A stretch of 64,000 nucleotides of DNA, from the NCBI RefSeq assembly GCF_004118375.1, contig NZ_SDHX01000001.1:186001-250000 (forward strand). Direction: 5' to 3'. Of this stretch, positions 32,178 through 40,886 are shown in pieces. The stretch comes from Oleiharenicola lentus. Its GTDB lineage: Bacteria; Verrucomicrobiota; Verrucomicrobiia; Opitutales; Opitutaceae. Made by a program: the position numbers and the translations under genes. Under the pieces are notes generated by a model that saw only the letters and a program-made list of their open reading frames with translations, was not told the origin of the DNA and searched no databases. The first letter of the stretch is position 1, and each line of letters starts with the position of its first letter.

Positions 32178-33434
32178 ATGGCAGAAGAACTCACAGGTAA
32201 CTGTCTTATCGGCCAGACCGGCGGCCCGACCGCCGTCATCAACGCCAGCGTCGCCGGCGTTGTCGCCGAGGCCCTCAATCATGAATGCATCGAGGAAGTC
32301 TATGGCGCGCTGAACGGCGTGCATGGTCTTCTGGGCGAAGACCTCGTGGACCTGGCCGCCGAGTCCCAGCAGGCCATGCGCGGCCTCCGCTACACCCCCG
32401 GCGCCGCCCTCGGTTCCTGCCGCGGCAAGCTGAAGAAGCCCGCCGACTTCGAGCGCGTGCTCGCCGTCTTCAAGGCGCACAACATCCGCTATTACTTCCA
32501 CATCGGCGACGGCGAGTCCCAAGAGACCGCCGCCAAGCTCGCCGAGACCGCCGCCGCCGCCGGTTACGAGCTCCGCGTCATTGGCATCCCGAAGGCCGTC
32601 GAGAACGACCTCGCCGCCACCGACCACTGCCCCGGCTACGGCAGCGCCATCAAGTTCATCGGCGCCACCGTCAAGGAGCTGTCCCTCGACGCCGACGCCA
32701 TCGGCCAGGGCGACCTCGTGACGATCATCGAGGTCATGGGCCGCAACACCGGCTGGCTCGCCGCCGGCGCCTCGCTCGCCAAGCGCCGCGACCATCCGAA
32801 CGATCCCCCGCACCTCGTTTACCTCCCCGAGGTTCCTTTCGCCAACGACAAGTTCCTCGACGACGTCCGCCGCGTGCTCAAGCGCGAGAAACACTGCGTG
32901 GTCGTCGTGGGCGAGGGCCTCGTGGACAAGGACGGCAACTACGTCTCCGTCGAGACCAGCGCCAGCGATGCCGGCCATGCCCAGCTCGGCGGTGTCGGTG
33001 AGACGCTCAAGGACCTCGTCGAAGGCCAGCTTGGCGCGAAGGCCCGCGTGGCCCGCCTCGGCGTCGGTCAGCGCGCCGCCGCCCACCTCGCCTCCAAGGC
33101 CGATGCCGACGAGGCCTTCCTCGCCGGCCAGGCTGCGGTCAAGGCCGCCGTCAACGGCGAGTCCGGCAAGCTCGTCACACTCCTGCGCGGCGACGGCGAC
33201 GCCTACACCTGCGAGACCGGACTCACCTCCCTCGCCGATGTGGTCGGCAACCTGAAGCGCCTGCCCAAGGAGTGGATCAACGAGGACGGCGTGAGCCTGA
33301 ACTTCCAGTTCTTCCGCTACGCCACCCCGCTCATCCAGGGCGAGATCGCTGTGCCCTACGAGAACGGCCTGCCGGCCTACGCCAAGCTCGGCAAGGACAG
33401 CGTGGACAAGACGCTCCCGAGCTACGAGGGCTGA
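32178..33434 (+). CDS. pfp: 6-phosphofructokinase, probably pyrophosphate-dependent
   Basis: A 418-residue phosphofructokinase phosphorylating fructose 6-phosphate. Motifs: GQTGGPTAVINASVAG (N-terminal nucleotide/PPi region), HIGDGESQETA, GIPKAVENDLAATDHCPGYGSA and EVMGRNTGWLAAGASLA. ATP-dependent enzymes carry Gly at the two discriminating positions (GGDGS and PGTIDND); here they are Glu (GDGES) and Lys (PKAVEND), which fits the PPi-dependent type. The change from TIDND to AVEND is notable, as it replaces the usual catalytic-loop Asp by Glu. It is a single gene with its own terminator. Confidence 0.88.
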   Translation: MAEELTGNCLIGQTGGPTAVINASVAGVVAEALNHECIEEVYGALNGVHGLLGEDLVDLAAESQQAMRGLRYTPGAALGSCRGKLKKPADFERVLAVFKAHNIRYYFHIGDGESQETAAKLAETAAAAGYELRVIGIPKAVENDLAATDHCPGYGSAIKFIGATVKELSLDADAIGQGDLVTIIEVMGRNTGWLAAGASLAKRRDHPNDPPHLVYLPEVPFANDKFLDDVRRVLKREKHCVVVVGEGLVDKDGNYVSVETSASDAGHAQLGGVGETLKDLVEGQLGAKARVARLGVGQRAAAHLASKADADEAFLAGQAAVKAAVNGESGKLVTLLRGDGDAYTCETGLTSLADVVGNLKRLPKEWINEDGVSLNFQFFRYATPLIQGEIAVPYENGLPAYAKLGKDSVDKTLPSYEG

Positions 33435-33464
33435 GCGCCGCGTCGAATACGCTGCCGATTTCGA

Positions 33465-33490
33465 GAGCCGGTCCCGCCAGGGGCCGGCTC
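33465..33490 (+). terminator. terminator after pfp
   Basis: GAGCCGG pairs with CCGGCTC around a 12-base loop and is followed by TTGTGTTT, 30 bases after the pfp stop. Confidence 0.65.
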
Positions 33491-33501
33491 TTGTGTTTCG
33501 G

Positions 33502-33588
33502 GTGGAGCCCGCGCTCCGACGCGGGCTGGTCCGGCTGGAGGGCGGATTTCCCAATCGGCCGCGGCCCAGCTGGAGCTGGGCCCTCCAC
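33502..33588. repeat. family G repeat cluster
   Basis: Two palindromic units back to back: TGGAGCCCGCGCTCCGACGC with GGGC following, and TGGAGGGCGGATTTCCCAAT followed by CGGCCGCGGCCCAGC and TGGAGCTGGGCCCTCCA. The second half recurs almost exactly at 55151-55182. Confidence 0.75.
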
Positions 33589-33599
33589 AAAAGAGCGCC

Positions 33600-34931
33600 T
33601 CACCCCGCCTTCAACTCCACGCGCCGGATCTCGCCGACGATCACGAGGTAGCTGGCCACGGCCAGGGCGGCATGTGCGCTCACATAGACGAGCGCCCATT
33701 GGAATGATCCGGTGGCCGCGAGGATGTAGCCGATCACGATGGGGGTGATCGCGCCGGCGAGGTTGCCGAAGGTGTTGAACAGCCCGCCGCTCAGGCCGAT
33801 GGCCTCGCGCGGGGCGACGTCGGACATCACCGCCCAGCCGAGCGCACCCACGCCCTTGCCGAAGAAGGCCAGGCTCATGAAGAAGATCACCGCCGCCGTG
33901 GAATTCACGTAGTTGCAGGCCACCATGCTCACCGAGAGCAACAGGCCGGTGACGATCGGAAGCTTGCGCGCGAAGCTGAGCGAGCAGCCGCGTTTCAGCA
34001 GCCGGTCGGAAATCCAGCCGCCAAGAATGCCGCCAACAAAACCGCAGAGCGCGGGCAGCACGGCGATGAAACCGACCTTGAGGATCGTCAGGCCGCGTTC
34101 CTTCACGAGGTAGATGGGGAACCAGGTCAGGAAAAACCAGGTAAGGACGTTGATGCAGTATTGGCCGATGAAAATGCCGACGAGCATGCGGTTGCCGAGC
34201 AGTTCCCAAATGAGGCCGGGCCGGGTCTGCGCTCCGGCGCTCTTCGCGCCGTCGAGATCCACGAGGCCGCCGCCCTTCCGAATGTGATCCACCTCGGCCG
34301 CATTGACCCGCGGATGGTCGCGCGGGCTGTGGATGATCCGCGGCCAGAGCAGACCGATCAACAATCCGAGCCCGCCCATGCTCCAGAATACCCACGGCCA
34401 GCCGAGGTGGTGCGTGAGCGCACCCATGAGCGGGTAGAACAACACCGTCGAGAAATACTGCGCGGAGTTGAAGATGGCCGAGGCGAGCCCGCGCTCCGCG
34501 GCCGGGAACCAGCAGGCCACAATGCGGCTGTTGGCCGGGAACGAGGGCGCTTCCGCCGCGCCCAGCAGGATGCGCAGGGTGAAGAGCGTCACCGCCGCCG
34601 TCATGCCGGCGCCGACCGCGCCGACGAAGCCCTGCAGAAAGGTGAAGAAGGACCACGTGAGAATGCTCCACTGGTAGACGCGCTTCGTGCCGAGCCGGTC
34701 GAGCAGCCAGCCGCCAGTAATCTGCAGCGCCACGTAGGTCCAGGAGAAGGCCGACAGCAGCCAGCCCAGCGCGACGGAGTCGAGCTGCAGATCCTTGCTC
34801 AGGGTCGGGCCGACAATCGAAAGTGTCGCCCGGTCGGCGTAGTTGACCGTCGTGACGATGAACAGAAACGCCACGATGCCGTAGCGGACCCGGGTGGGTG
34901 GGGGCATGGCACCGGGGGCGGAAGCGCTCAT
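33600..34931 (-). CDS. MFS transporter, anion:cation symporter type (aldarate/hexuronate)
   Basis: A 443-residue major facilitator with twelve predicted helices. The N-terminal half carries NYADRATLSIVGPTLSKDLQL, GWLLSAFSWTYVALQITGGWLLDRLGTKRVY and LRILLGAAEAPSFPANSRIVACWFP, matching the ACS family of hexuronate, glucarate and galactarate symporters. It is 16 bases downstream of the KDG dehydratase gene on the same strand, so it is likely the importer of the aldarate that the dehydratase pathway consumes. Exact substrate is inferred from context. Confidence 0.88.
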   Translation of the reverse strand: MSASAPGAMPPPTRVRYGIVAFLFIVTTVNYADRATLSIVGPTLSKDLQLDSVALGWLLSAFSWTYVALQITGGWLLDRLGTKRVYQWSILTWSFFTFLQGFVGAVGAGMTAAVTLFTLRILLGAAEAPSFPANSRIVACWFPAAERGLASAIFNSAQYFSTVLFYPLMGALTHHLGWPWVFWSMGGLGLLIGLLWPRIIHSPRDHPRVNAAEVDHIRKGGGLVDLDGAKSAGAQTRPGLIWELLGNRMLVGIFIGQYCINVLTWFFLTWFPIYLVKERGLTILKVGFIAVLPALCGFVGGILGGWISDRLLKRGCSLSFARKLPIVTGLLLSVSMVACNYVNSTAAVIFFMSLAFFGKGVGALGWAVMSDVAPREAIGLSGGLFNTFGNLAGAITPIVIGYILAATGSFQWALVYVSAHAALAVASYLVIVGEIRRVELKAG

Positions 34932-34947
34932 GCGGACAGTTGTGGCG

Positions 34948-35859
34948 TTACTGCGGGCCGAGCGCCTGGATCAACGCCGCGAGCTTGGCCGATTCCTCGG
35001 CGCTCAAATCCACCAGCGGCGGGCGCACGGGGCCGGCGTCGTGGCCGACGATTTTTGCGCCGGCCTTGATGATGCTCACGGCGTAGCCGGGCTTGCGGTT
35101 GCGGATCTCGAGGTAGGGCAGGAAGAACGTGTCGAGCAGCCGGCCCATCGTCGCGTGGTCGTCCGCCGCCACCGCGCGGTAAAAATCCATCGCCGTCTTC
35201 GGGATGAAATTAAACACGGCCGACGAATACACCGGCACGCCCAGCGCCTTGTAGGCCGCGGCATAGACCTCCGCGGTCGGCAGGCCGCCGAGGTAGGCGA
35301 AGCGGTCACCGAGCTTGCGGCGGATGGACACCATCAGCTCGATTTCGCCGATGCCGTCCTTGAAGCCGACGAGGTTCGGGCAGCGCTCGGCGAGTTTCGC
35401 GAGGGTGTCGGCCTGGAGGCGGCAGGCGCCGCGATTGTAGATGATCACGCCGAACTTCACGCTGCGGCACACGGCTTCGACATGGGCGGCGAGACCTTCC
35501 TGGCCGGCCTCGGTCAGATAATGGGGCAGCAGCAGCACGCCCTGCGCGCCGAGTTTCTCGGCTTCCTGCGCGTAGGCGATGGCCTGGCGCGTCGGGCCGC
35601 CGACTCCGGCGACGATCGGCACGCCGTCGCGGCAGGTGTCCACGGCCGTCTTCACGACCGCGCCATAATCGGCCGGCGTCAGGGAGAAAAATTCGCCCGT
35701 GCCGCCCGCGGCGAAGAGCACGGTGGCGCCGTAGGGCATCAGCCACTCGAGGCGCTGGCGGTAGGTGTCGGCGCGGAAATCGCCGGCGGCGTTGAAATCG
35801 GTGACCGGGAAGGAGAGCAGCCCGGACGACATGGTTCGCTTCAGCACTTCAGGAGTCAT
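34948..35859 (-). CDS. kdgD: 5-dehydro-4-deoxyglucarate dehydratase
   Basis: A 303-residue DHDPS-superfamily (beta/alpha)8 enzyme: [59 protein letters not shown] and [14 protein letters not shown], with the Schiff-base lysine in GFKDG. The GTGEFFSLT block, in place of GTTGEF, is typical of KDG dehydratases, which convert 5-dehydro-4-deoxy-D-glucarate to 2,5-dioxopentanoate with loss of CO2. ATG 35859 is used. It is divergent from the UxaA/GarD-like gene, whose product would be its substrate. Confidence 0.92.
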   Translation of the reverse strand: MTPEVLKRTMSSGLLSFPVTDFNAAGDFRADTYRQRLEWLMPYGATVLFAAGGTGEFFSLTPADYGAVVKTAVDTCRDGVPIVAGVGGPTRQAIAYAQEAEKLGAQGVLLLPHYLTEAGQEGLAAHVEAVCRSVKFGVIIYNRGACRLQADTLAKLAERCPNLVGFKDGIGEIELMVSIRRKLGDRFAYLGGLPTAEVYAAAYKALGVPVYSSAVFNFIPKTAMDFYRAVAADDHATMGRLLDTFFLPYLEIRNRKPGYAVSIIKAGAKIVGHDAGPVRPPLVDLSAEESAKLAALIQALGPQ

Positions 35860-35931
35860 GGTGCGCGAGTGGGGTTGGCGGGGAACGTGCCGCCGGCAAT
35901 CGGTCGAGGCAAGACCCGAGCGGGCAGGGCG

Positions 35932-35945
35932 GTTCATCGGTGAAC
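35932..35945. promoter_or_regulatory. candidate operator between kdgD and the UxaA-like gene
   Basis: GTTCA-TCGG-TGAAC, a perfect 5-bp dyad with a 4-base spacer (GGTTCATCGGTGAACT), in the divergent promoter region. Suitable for a dimeric regulator controlling both sides; no regulator gene is adjacent. Confidence 0.4.
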
Positions 35946-36000
35946 TAGGACACACATTTTCGCCATGACTCGTGCGCGCGCCGGACTAGGTTGCAGGCCC

Positions 36001-38733
36001 ATGAGCACCCCGTTGCCCTTCCCTGCTGTCGGCCGGTTGCCCGCCCCGGGCGACAATGTCGCCATCGCCATCCGGCGGCTCGAGGCCGGCACGGTGGTCC
36101 TGCTCGACTCCGGCGCGCGCACCCTCGCGCACACCGTGCTGGAGGGACACCGCTTCACCGTGCGCCCGGTCGCGGCTGGCGAGGCGTTGCTCTCCTGGGG
36201 TCTGCCGTTCGGGCACGCGCTCACCGCGATCCCGGCGGGCACCTACGTCTGCAACCAGTCCATTCTCGACTGGCTGGTGTTGCGCCGCGTGGAGCTGACG
36301 ATTCCGACGCAGCCGAATTTCGCGGATCACCTCGTGCCCTTCGTGCTCGATGAGGCGGCTCTGCGTCCCGCGCCCCCCGTCGAACTTGTCCCGCAACCCC
36401 GCAACTTCGCCGGCTACCGCCGTCCCGGCCAACGCGGCGTCGGCACGCGCAACACCATTGTCATTCTCGGCACGACCTCGCGCACGGCGAGTTTCGCGCG
36501 GCAGCTGGCCGCCCGTCTGCAGGCGCTGGCGCGCGTGCATCCTTCCCTCGACGGCATCGTGGCGGTCGCGCACACCGAGGGCGGCGGTCCGGGCGAGCCC
36601 AACAACAGCGCGGAGATCCTGCGCGCGCTCGCCGGCTTCATGGTGCATCCGAATGTCGGCGCGGTGCTCGCGGTGGACTACGGTGTCGAGCCCGTGAACA
36701 ACGCGCGGCTTCAGGCCTTCATGCGCGAGCGCGGCTACCCGCTGGCCGACGTGCCCCACGCGTTCCTCAGCATCACGCGCGGTCTCTCTGCTGCGCTCGC
36801 CGAGGGCGAGGCGCTCGTGCGCGGCTGGTTGCCCGCCGTCGCCGCCCAGCGCCGCACCGCCGAGCCGCTGGCGCACCTGCGCGTGGCGTTGCAATGCGGC
36901 GGCTCCGACGCCTTCTCCGGCGTCTCCGGCAACCCGCTCGCCGGCGCGATGGTGCACGAGCTGGTCCGCCACGGCGGCATCGGCGTGCTCTGCGAAACCG
37001 ACGAGCTCGCCGGCGCCGAGTCCTACCTGATGAAGAACGTGCGCGACGCCGCCACCGCGCGCGCGTTGCTCGACCGGATTGCGCGTTTCAAGGAGCGCCT
37101 CGCGTGGCATGGCGTCACGCCCGAGAGCAATCCCTCCGCCGGCAACAAGCTGCGCGGCCTCTACAACATCACGCTCAAGTCGCTGGGCGCCGTCCACAAG
37201 AAGGACCCGCGCTCGCGCATCGACCATGTGATCGACTACGCCGACCCGCTCGGCGCGCCGGGCTTCTACTTCATGGACAGCCCGGGCAACGACCTCGAGG
37301 GCATCGCCGGCCAGGTCGGCGCGGGCTGCAACCTGTTCCTCTTCGTCACGGGCAACGGTTCGATCACGAACTTCCCCTTCGTTCCCACGCTCAAGCTCAC
37401 CACGACCACGCGGCGGCACGAGCTGCTCGTGCACGAGATGGACATCAACGCCGGGCGCTACCTCGACGGTGAAAGCTTCGCGTCGCTCGCCGCGGAGTCG
37501 TTCGAACTCTTGATTGCGTCCGCCTCCGGCCAAAAGACGAAGGGTGAGCTCGCCGGACACTCGCAGGCCTCGCTCTGGCGCAACTGGCGACAGACCGACA
37601 CCTCGCGCCTCGCCGAGATCCGCGCGCGGCCCGCACCGGACGGCAAGCCGCTGGTGGCGCGACTTGACCCCAAGGCGCGGGGGGATGGACGCAGCGGGGA
37701 AAAGCGCGCTGAGGTCAGCACGCTCCACCTCTATCCGAACGGCCCGCGCTTCGGCGCGGAGCGCGTCGGCCTCGTGATGCCGACCAGCATGTGTTCGGCG
37801 CAGATCGCGCGCCTGGCGGCCGACCGCATGAACGCCACGGGTCTCGCCGGCCGGCTCGGCCTCGACCGCTTTGTGGCGCTCGCGCACTCCGAGGGCTGCG
37901 GCTTTGGCGGCGAGACGATGTATCACCTGTTGCACCGCACCTACCGCGGCTACGCCACGCACCCCAACGTCGCCGCGGCGCTCCTGCTCGAACACGGCTG
38001 CGAAAAGGTGCCAAACGACGTTATGAAGCGCCAGTTCGAGTCGGCCAACCTCCCGCTCGACCGGTTCGGCTGGGCGAGCGTGCAGCTCGACGGCGGCATC
38101 GACAAGGCGCTCGGCCGCGTGGGCGCGTGGTTTGAGAGCGCCCTCGCTTCGCGGCCCGCCACGACGCGGGTGCCGGCCGGGCTCGGGGCGCTCACCGTCG
38201 GCGTGCTGTCAGCCGGTCCTCTCGGCCCGGCCGGCACCGCGGCGCTCGCCGGCGCGCTCGAGGAAATCCTCGCGGCCGGCGGCTCGGTGCTTATCCCCGA
38301 GGGCGACCGGCTGCTGGCGGATGAGCGTTTCCGCGGCGCCTTGCTCGGGCGCACCGCCCCGCACGCCACGCTCGCCTATGGGCAACCGCTCACCGACGCG
38401 GGCCTGCACGTCGTGCAAACCGACACCGACCACTGGACGGAAAACCTCGCCGGCCTGGGCGCCTGCGGGGTGCAGGTGTTCCTTGGCATCGTCGGAGACA
38501 CTCCCCAGCAGGGCCACCCGCTGCTGCCGCTCTGGCAGCTGGCGGAGGCCGGCACACTGTCGCCCGGCGCGGCCGAGGATGTGGATCTCATGCTCGCCGG
38601 TGAAGCGGCGGACGCCGGCACCATCCTCGGGCTCGTGGCCGCCGCGGTTTCCGGCGAGCGTTCGCCCAAGGCCAATGCCGGCGGCTTCGTGGACTTCCAG
38701 CTGAGCCGCGGCTTGCTCGGGGTGACGACCTGA
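36001..38733 (+). CDS. internally duplicated UxaA/GarD-family dehydratase
   Basis: A 910-residue protein of the altronate/galactarate dehydratase family, about twice the usual 500. First copy: SAF-like domain (about 18-100), a UxaA N-domain (about 138-275, VGTRNTIVILGTTSRTASFA, AVAHTEGGGPG, VDYGVEPVNN) and a C-domain (about 290-540, SPGNDLEGIAGQVGAGCNLFLFVTGNG and HEMDINAGRYLDG). Second copy without SAF: N-domain (about 580-700, MPTSMCSAQIA, ALAHSEGCGFGGE, EHGCEKVPNDV) and a degenerate C-domain (about 710-900, TENLAGLGACGVQVFLGIVGDTP). Cysteine motifs are kept only in the second N-domain. Beside kdgD and an aldarate-type transporter it probably dehydrates galactarate or a related acid. Confidence 0.8.
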   Translation: MSTPLPFPAVGRLPAPGDNVAIAIRRLEAGTVVLLDSGARTLAHTVLEGHRFTVRPVAAGEALLSWGLPFGHALTAIPAGTYVCNQSILDWLVLRRVELTIPTQPNFADHLVPFVLDEAALRPAPPVELVPQPRNFAGYRRPGQRGVGTRNTIVILGTTSRTASFARQLAARLQALARVHPSLDGIVAVAHTEGGGPGEPNNSAEILRALAGFMVHPNVGAVLAVDYGVEPVNNARLQAFMRERGYPLADVPHAFLSITRGLSAALAEGEALVRGWLPAVAAQRRTAEPLAHLRVALQCGGSDAFSGVSGNPLAGAMVHELVRHGGIGVLCETDELAGAESYLMKNVRDAATARALLDRIARFKERLAWHGVTPESNPSAGNKLRGLYNITLKSLGAVHKKDPRSRIDHVIDYADPLGAPGFYFMDSPGNDLEGIAGQVGAGCNLFLFVTGNGSITNFPFVPTLKLTTTTRRHELLVHEMDINAGRYLDGESFASLAAESFELLIASASGQKTKGELAGHSQASLWRNWRQTDTSRLAEIRARPAPDGKPLVARLDPKARGDGRSGEKRAEVSTLHLYPNGPRFGAERVGLVMPTSMCSAQIARLAADRMNATGLAGRLGLDRFVALAHSEGCGFGGETMYHLLHRTYRGYATHPNVAAALLLEHGCEKVPNDVMKRQFESANLPLDRFGWASVQLDGGIDKALGRVGAWFESALASRPATTRVPAGLGALTVGVLSAGPLGPAGTAALAGALEEILAAGGSVLIPEGDRLLADERFRGALLGRTAPHATLAYGQPLTDAGLHVVQTDTDHWTENLAGLGACGVQVFLGIVGDTPQQGHPLLPLWQLAEAGTLSPGAAEDVDLMLAGEAADAGTILGLVAAAVSGERSPKANAGGFVDFQLSRGLLGVTT

Positions 38734-38751
38734 GACAAGACACTGTCCGAC

Positions 38752-39978
38752 ATGGATGCTGCCGCGATTCCGATCCTGATTGTTGACGACGATCCCACCA
38801 CCGCGGCGATGCTGCGGGGTCTGGTGCGCAATCTCGGTGACGGGCTCTCGTGCGCGTCGACCTGCGTCACCACCGGGGCGGCGGCGCGGCGGGAGTTCGG
38901 CCGCGGCGGCTACGACCTCGTGCTGCTCGACTACCAGCTGCCCGACGAGGACGGTCTCACGCTGCTTGCGGCCCTGAACGCCCAGCCGGCGCGGCGGCGC
39001 CCGCCCGTGATCATGCTTACCGGCGCGGGCAGCGAGACGGTGGCGGTCGAGGCGATGAAGCTCGGCGCCAGCGACTACCTGATCAAGACCGCGTTGAACC
39101 ACGCCACGCTGCGCCGCGCGATTTCCGCGGCGCTGGACCGGCGTCGGCTGGAGGAACGACTGGCCGAGTCCACCGACCTGCTCCGCCGGCAGCACGCGCA
39201 ATTGGAAACCGACCTGGCCATGGCGCGCGTGGTGCAGCAGGCGTTGCTGCCGCAGGACTATCCGGTGTTCCCGCCCGGCGTCGCGGCGGACCAAAGCCGG
39301 CTCCGCTTCGCGCACCGCTGGATTCCCACGCACCAGGTGGCCGGGGATTTTTTTGCGGTCCTGCCGGTGTCGGCCACCGCGGCGGGCGTGTTCCTGTGCG
39401 ATGTGATGGGCCACGGCGTGCGCGCCGCGCTCATCACGACCCACCTGCGCGGTCTCCTGCACGAGCACGAGGCGCAGGCCGGTGACCCCGGCGCCTTCCT
39501 CACCGCGCTCAACCGCCATCTGCAGGCGCTGTTGGAGCGCGTGGGCGAAACGGTTTTCGTGACGGCGGCCTACGCGGTGGTGGATGCGGCTTCGGGCGAA
39601 CTGCTTTTCGCCAATGCCGGCCACCCCGCGCCGCTGCATCTGGAGCGCGGCGCCAGCCGGGTCTCACCGTGTCTTCAGCCCGATGGCCCGGGCCCGGCGC
39701 TCGGGCTGATACCGGATTTCACCTACGACACGGCGCGCCGGTCGTTCGCCGCGGGCGACGCCGTGCTGCTTTATACCGACGGGCTCTACGAGGCGGAAGA
39801 CGCCACGGGCGAGCAGTTCGGCCAGAAACGCCTTGCGGCGGCCGTGACCGCTCGCCTGGGCCAGCAAATGGCCTGGCTGCTCGACGGTCTGTTGGCCGAC
39901 GTGCAGGCCACGCGGCCACCCGGCGCCGGTCCGCTGCCGGATGACGTTTGTCTGGTGGCGGCGGAGCGGGTCGGTTGA
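38752..39978 (+). CDS. response regulator with SpoIIE-type serine phosphatase output (RsbU-like)
   Basis: A 408-residue protein. An N-terminal receiver domain ([10 protein letters not shown], phosphoacceptor Asp60 in [14 protein letters not shown], Thr in VIMLTGAGS, Lys in DYLIKTA) is followed by a coiled-coil linker (about 130-160) and a PP2C/SpoIIE phosphatase domain (about 175-400: [64 protein letters not shown]). Such proteins usually dephosphorylate anti-sigma-factor antagonists. No anti-sigma or antagonist gene is adjacent. It follows the UxaA-like gene by 18 bases but is functionally unrelated. Confidence 0.93.
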   Translation: MDAAAIPILIVDDDPTTAAMLRGLVRNLGDGLSCASTCVTTGAAARREFGRGGYDLVLLDYQLPDEDGLTLLAALNAQPARRRPPVIMLTGAGSETVAVEAMKLGASDYLIKTALNHATLRRAISAALDRRRLEERLAESTDLLRRQHAQLETDLAMARVVQQALLPQDYPVFPPGVAADQSRLRFAHRWIPTHQVAGDFFAVLPVSATAAGVFLCDVMGHGVRAALITTHLRGLLHEHEAQAGDPGAFLTALNRHLQALLERVGETVFVTAAYAVVDAASGELLFANAGHPAPLHLERGASRVSPCLQPDGPGPALGLIPDFTYDTARRSFAAGDAVLLYTDGLYEAEDATGEQFGQKRLAAAVTARLGQQMAWLLDGLLADVQATRPPGAGPLPDDVCLVAAERVG

Positions 39979-40052
39979 ACGGGGCTGGACCGCAAAAACC
40001 CGCGCTTGTCTTGCCGGGCGGTCGGGCTTTCAGTGCGCGTTTCATTCCACCC

Positions 40053-40778
40053 ATGTCCCGCACCCTCCGCCTTCTTCTCACCGCCCCGATCATCCTCGCG
40101 CTCGCCGCCTGCGGCAAGCAGCCCGCAAAAGCCCCTGCGTCCGCCGCCCCCGCGGAATCCGCTGCGACGGCCAAGCTCGAGTCCGTGGACCAGCGCGCCA
40201 GCTACGGCATCGGCCACAACCTCGGCAGCAAACTGGGCCAGGACAAGGTGCTCCAGCTCGACAAGGAGGCGCTGAAGGCCGGCCTCAACGACGGTCTGGC
40301 CCAGACCGCCTCGCGCGTGTCGGAGGCCGACCTGGACGCGGCGTTCAACGCCCTGCAGGAGCGCGCCATGGCCGCCGCGACCGCCGCGGCCGAGAAGCAG
40401 CTGGCCGAGGGCAACGCCTACCTCGAGAAGAACAAGGCCCGGCCCGGCGTCACCGTCACGGCCTCCGGTCTCCAGTATGAGGTGATCAAGAGCGGCACCG
40501 GCGCGAAGCCGACCCCGACGAACACCGTGAAGGTCCACTACCACGGCACGCTCACCGACGGCACGGTCTTCGACAGCTCGGTCGAGCGCAACGAACCCAT
40601 CGAGTTTGCCGTCACGGGCGTCATTCCGGGCTGGGTCGAGGCCCTGCAGCTGATGTCGGTCGGCGACAAGTGGAAGCTCACCATCCCCGCCAATCTCGCC
40701 TACGGCCCGCGCAGCACGGGCAAGATTCCCGGCAACTCCGTCCTGCTGTTCGAGGTCGAGCTGCTGGAAGTGAAGTAA
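40053..40778 (+). CDS. FKBP-type peptidyl-prolyl isomerase lipoprotein (Mip/FkpA-like)
   Basis: A 241-residue envelope foldase. Signal peptide with lipobox LALAACGK, a helical dimerisation domain (about 45-140, [19 protein letters not shown] and [24 protein letters not shown]), and an FKBP domain (about 145-241) with [70 protein letters not shown] and [11 protein letters not shown]. It accelerates proline isomerisation in periplasmic protein folding. ATG 40053 starts the signal peptide; the upstream frame belongs to the previous gene. Confidence 0.95.
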   Translation: MSRTLRLLLTAPIILALAACGKQPAKAPASAAPAESAATAKLESVDQRASYGIGHNLGSKLGQDKVLQLDKEALKAGLNDGLAQTASRVSEADLDAAFNALQERAMAAATAAAEKQLAEGNAYLEKNKARPGVTVTASGLQYEVIKSGTGAKPTPTNTVKVHYHGTLTDGTVFDSSVERNEPIEFAVTGVIPGWVEALQLMSVGDKWKLTIPANLAYGPRSTGKIPGNSVLLFEVELLEVK

Positions 40779-40804
40779 GGGGTAACTTCGTAGCCGCGCC
40801 TGAA

Positions 40805-40846
40805 TCCCGCGCCCGCGGGACGAAAGCGTGGCCCGGGGAAGCCACG
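40805..40846. terminator. tandem stem-loops between convergent genes
   Basis: TCCCGCG-CC-CGCGGGA (40805-40820, perfect 7-bp stem) followed by CGTGGC-N8-GCCACG (40827-40846). They lie between the convergent FKBP and REC-HDOD genes and could terminate in both directions. Confidence 0.55.
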
Positions 40847-40886
40847 TTGTCGCTGCGCGCCAACGCAGTTACGTGTTTTTTCCGCT

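Noticed and set aside
35986-37995. 669-codon minus-strand open frame
   Set aside because: Antisense of the UxaA-like gene; translation is typical of third-position GC bias.
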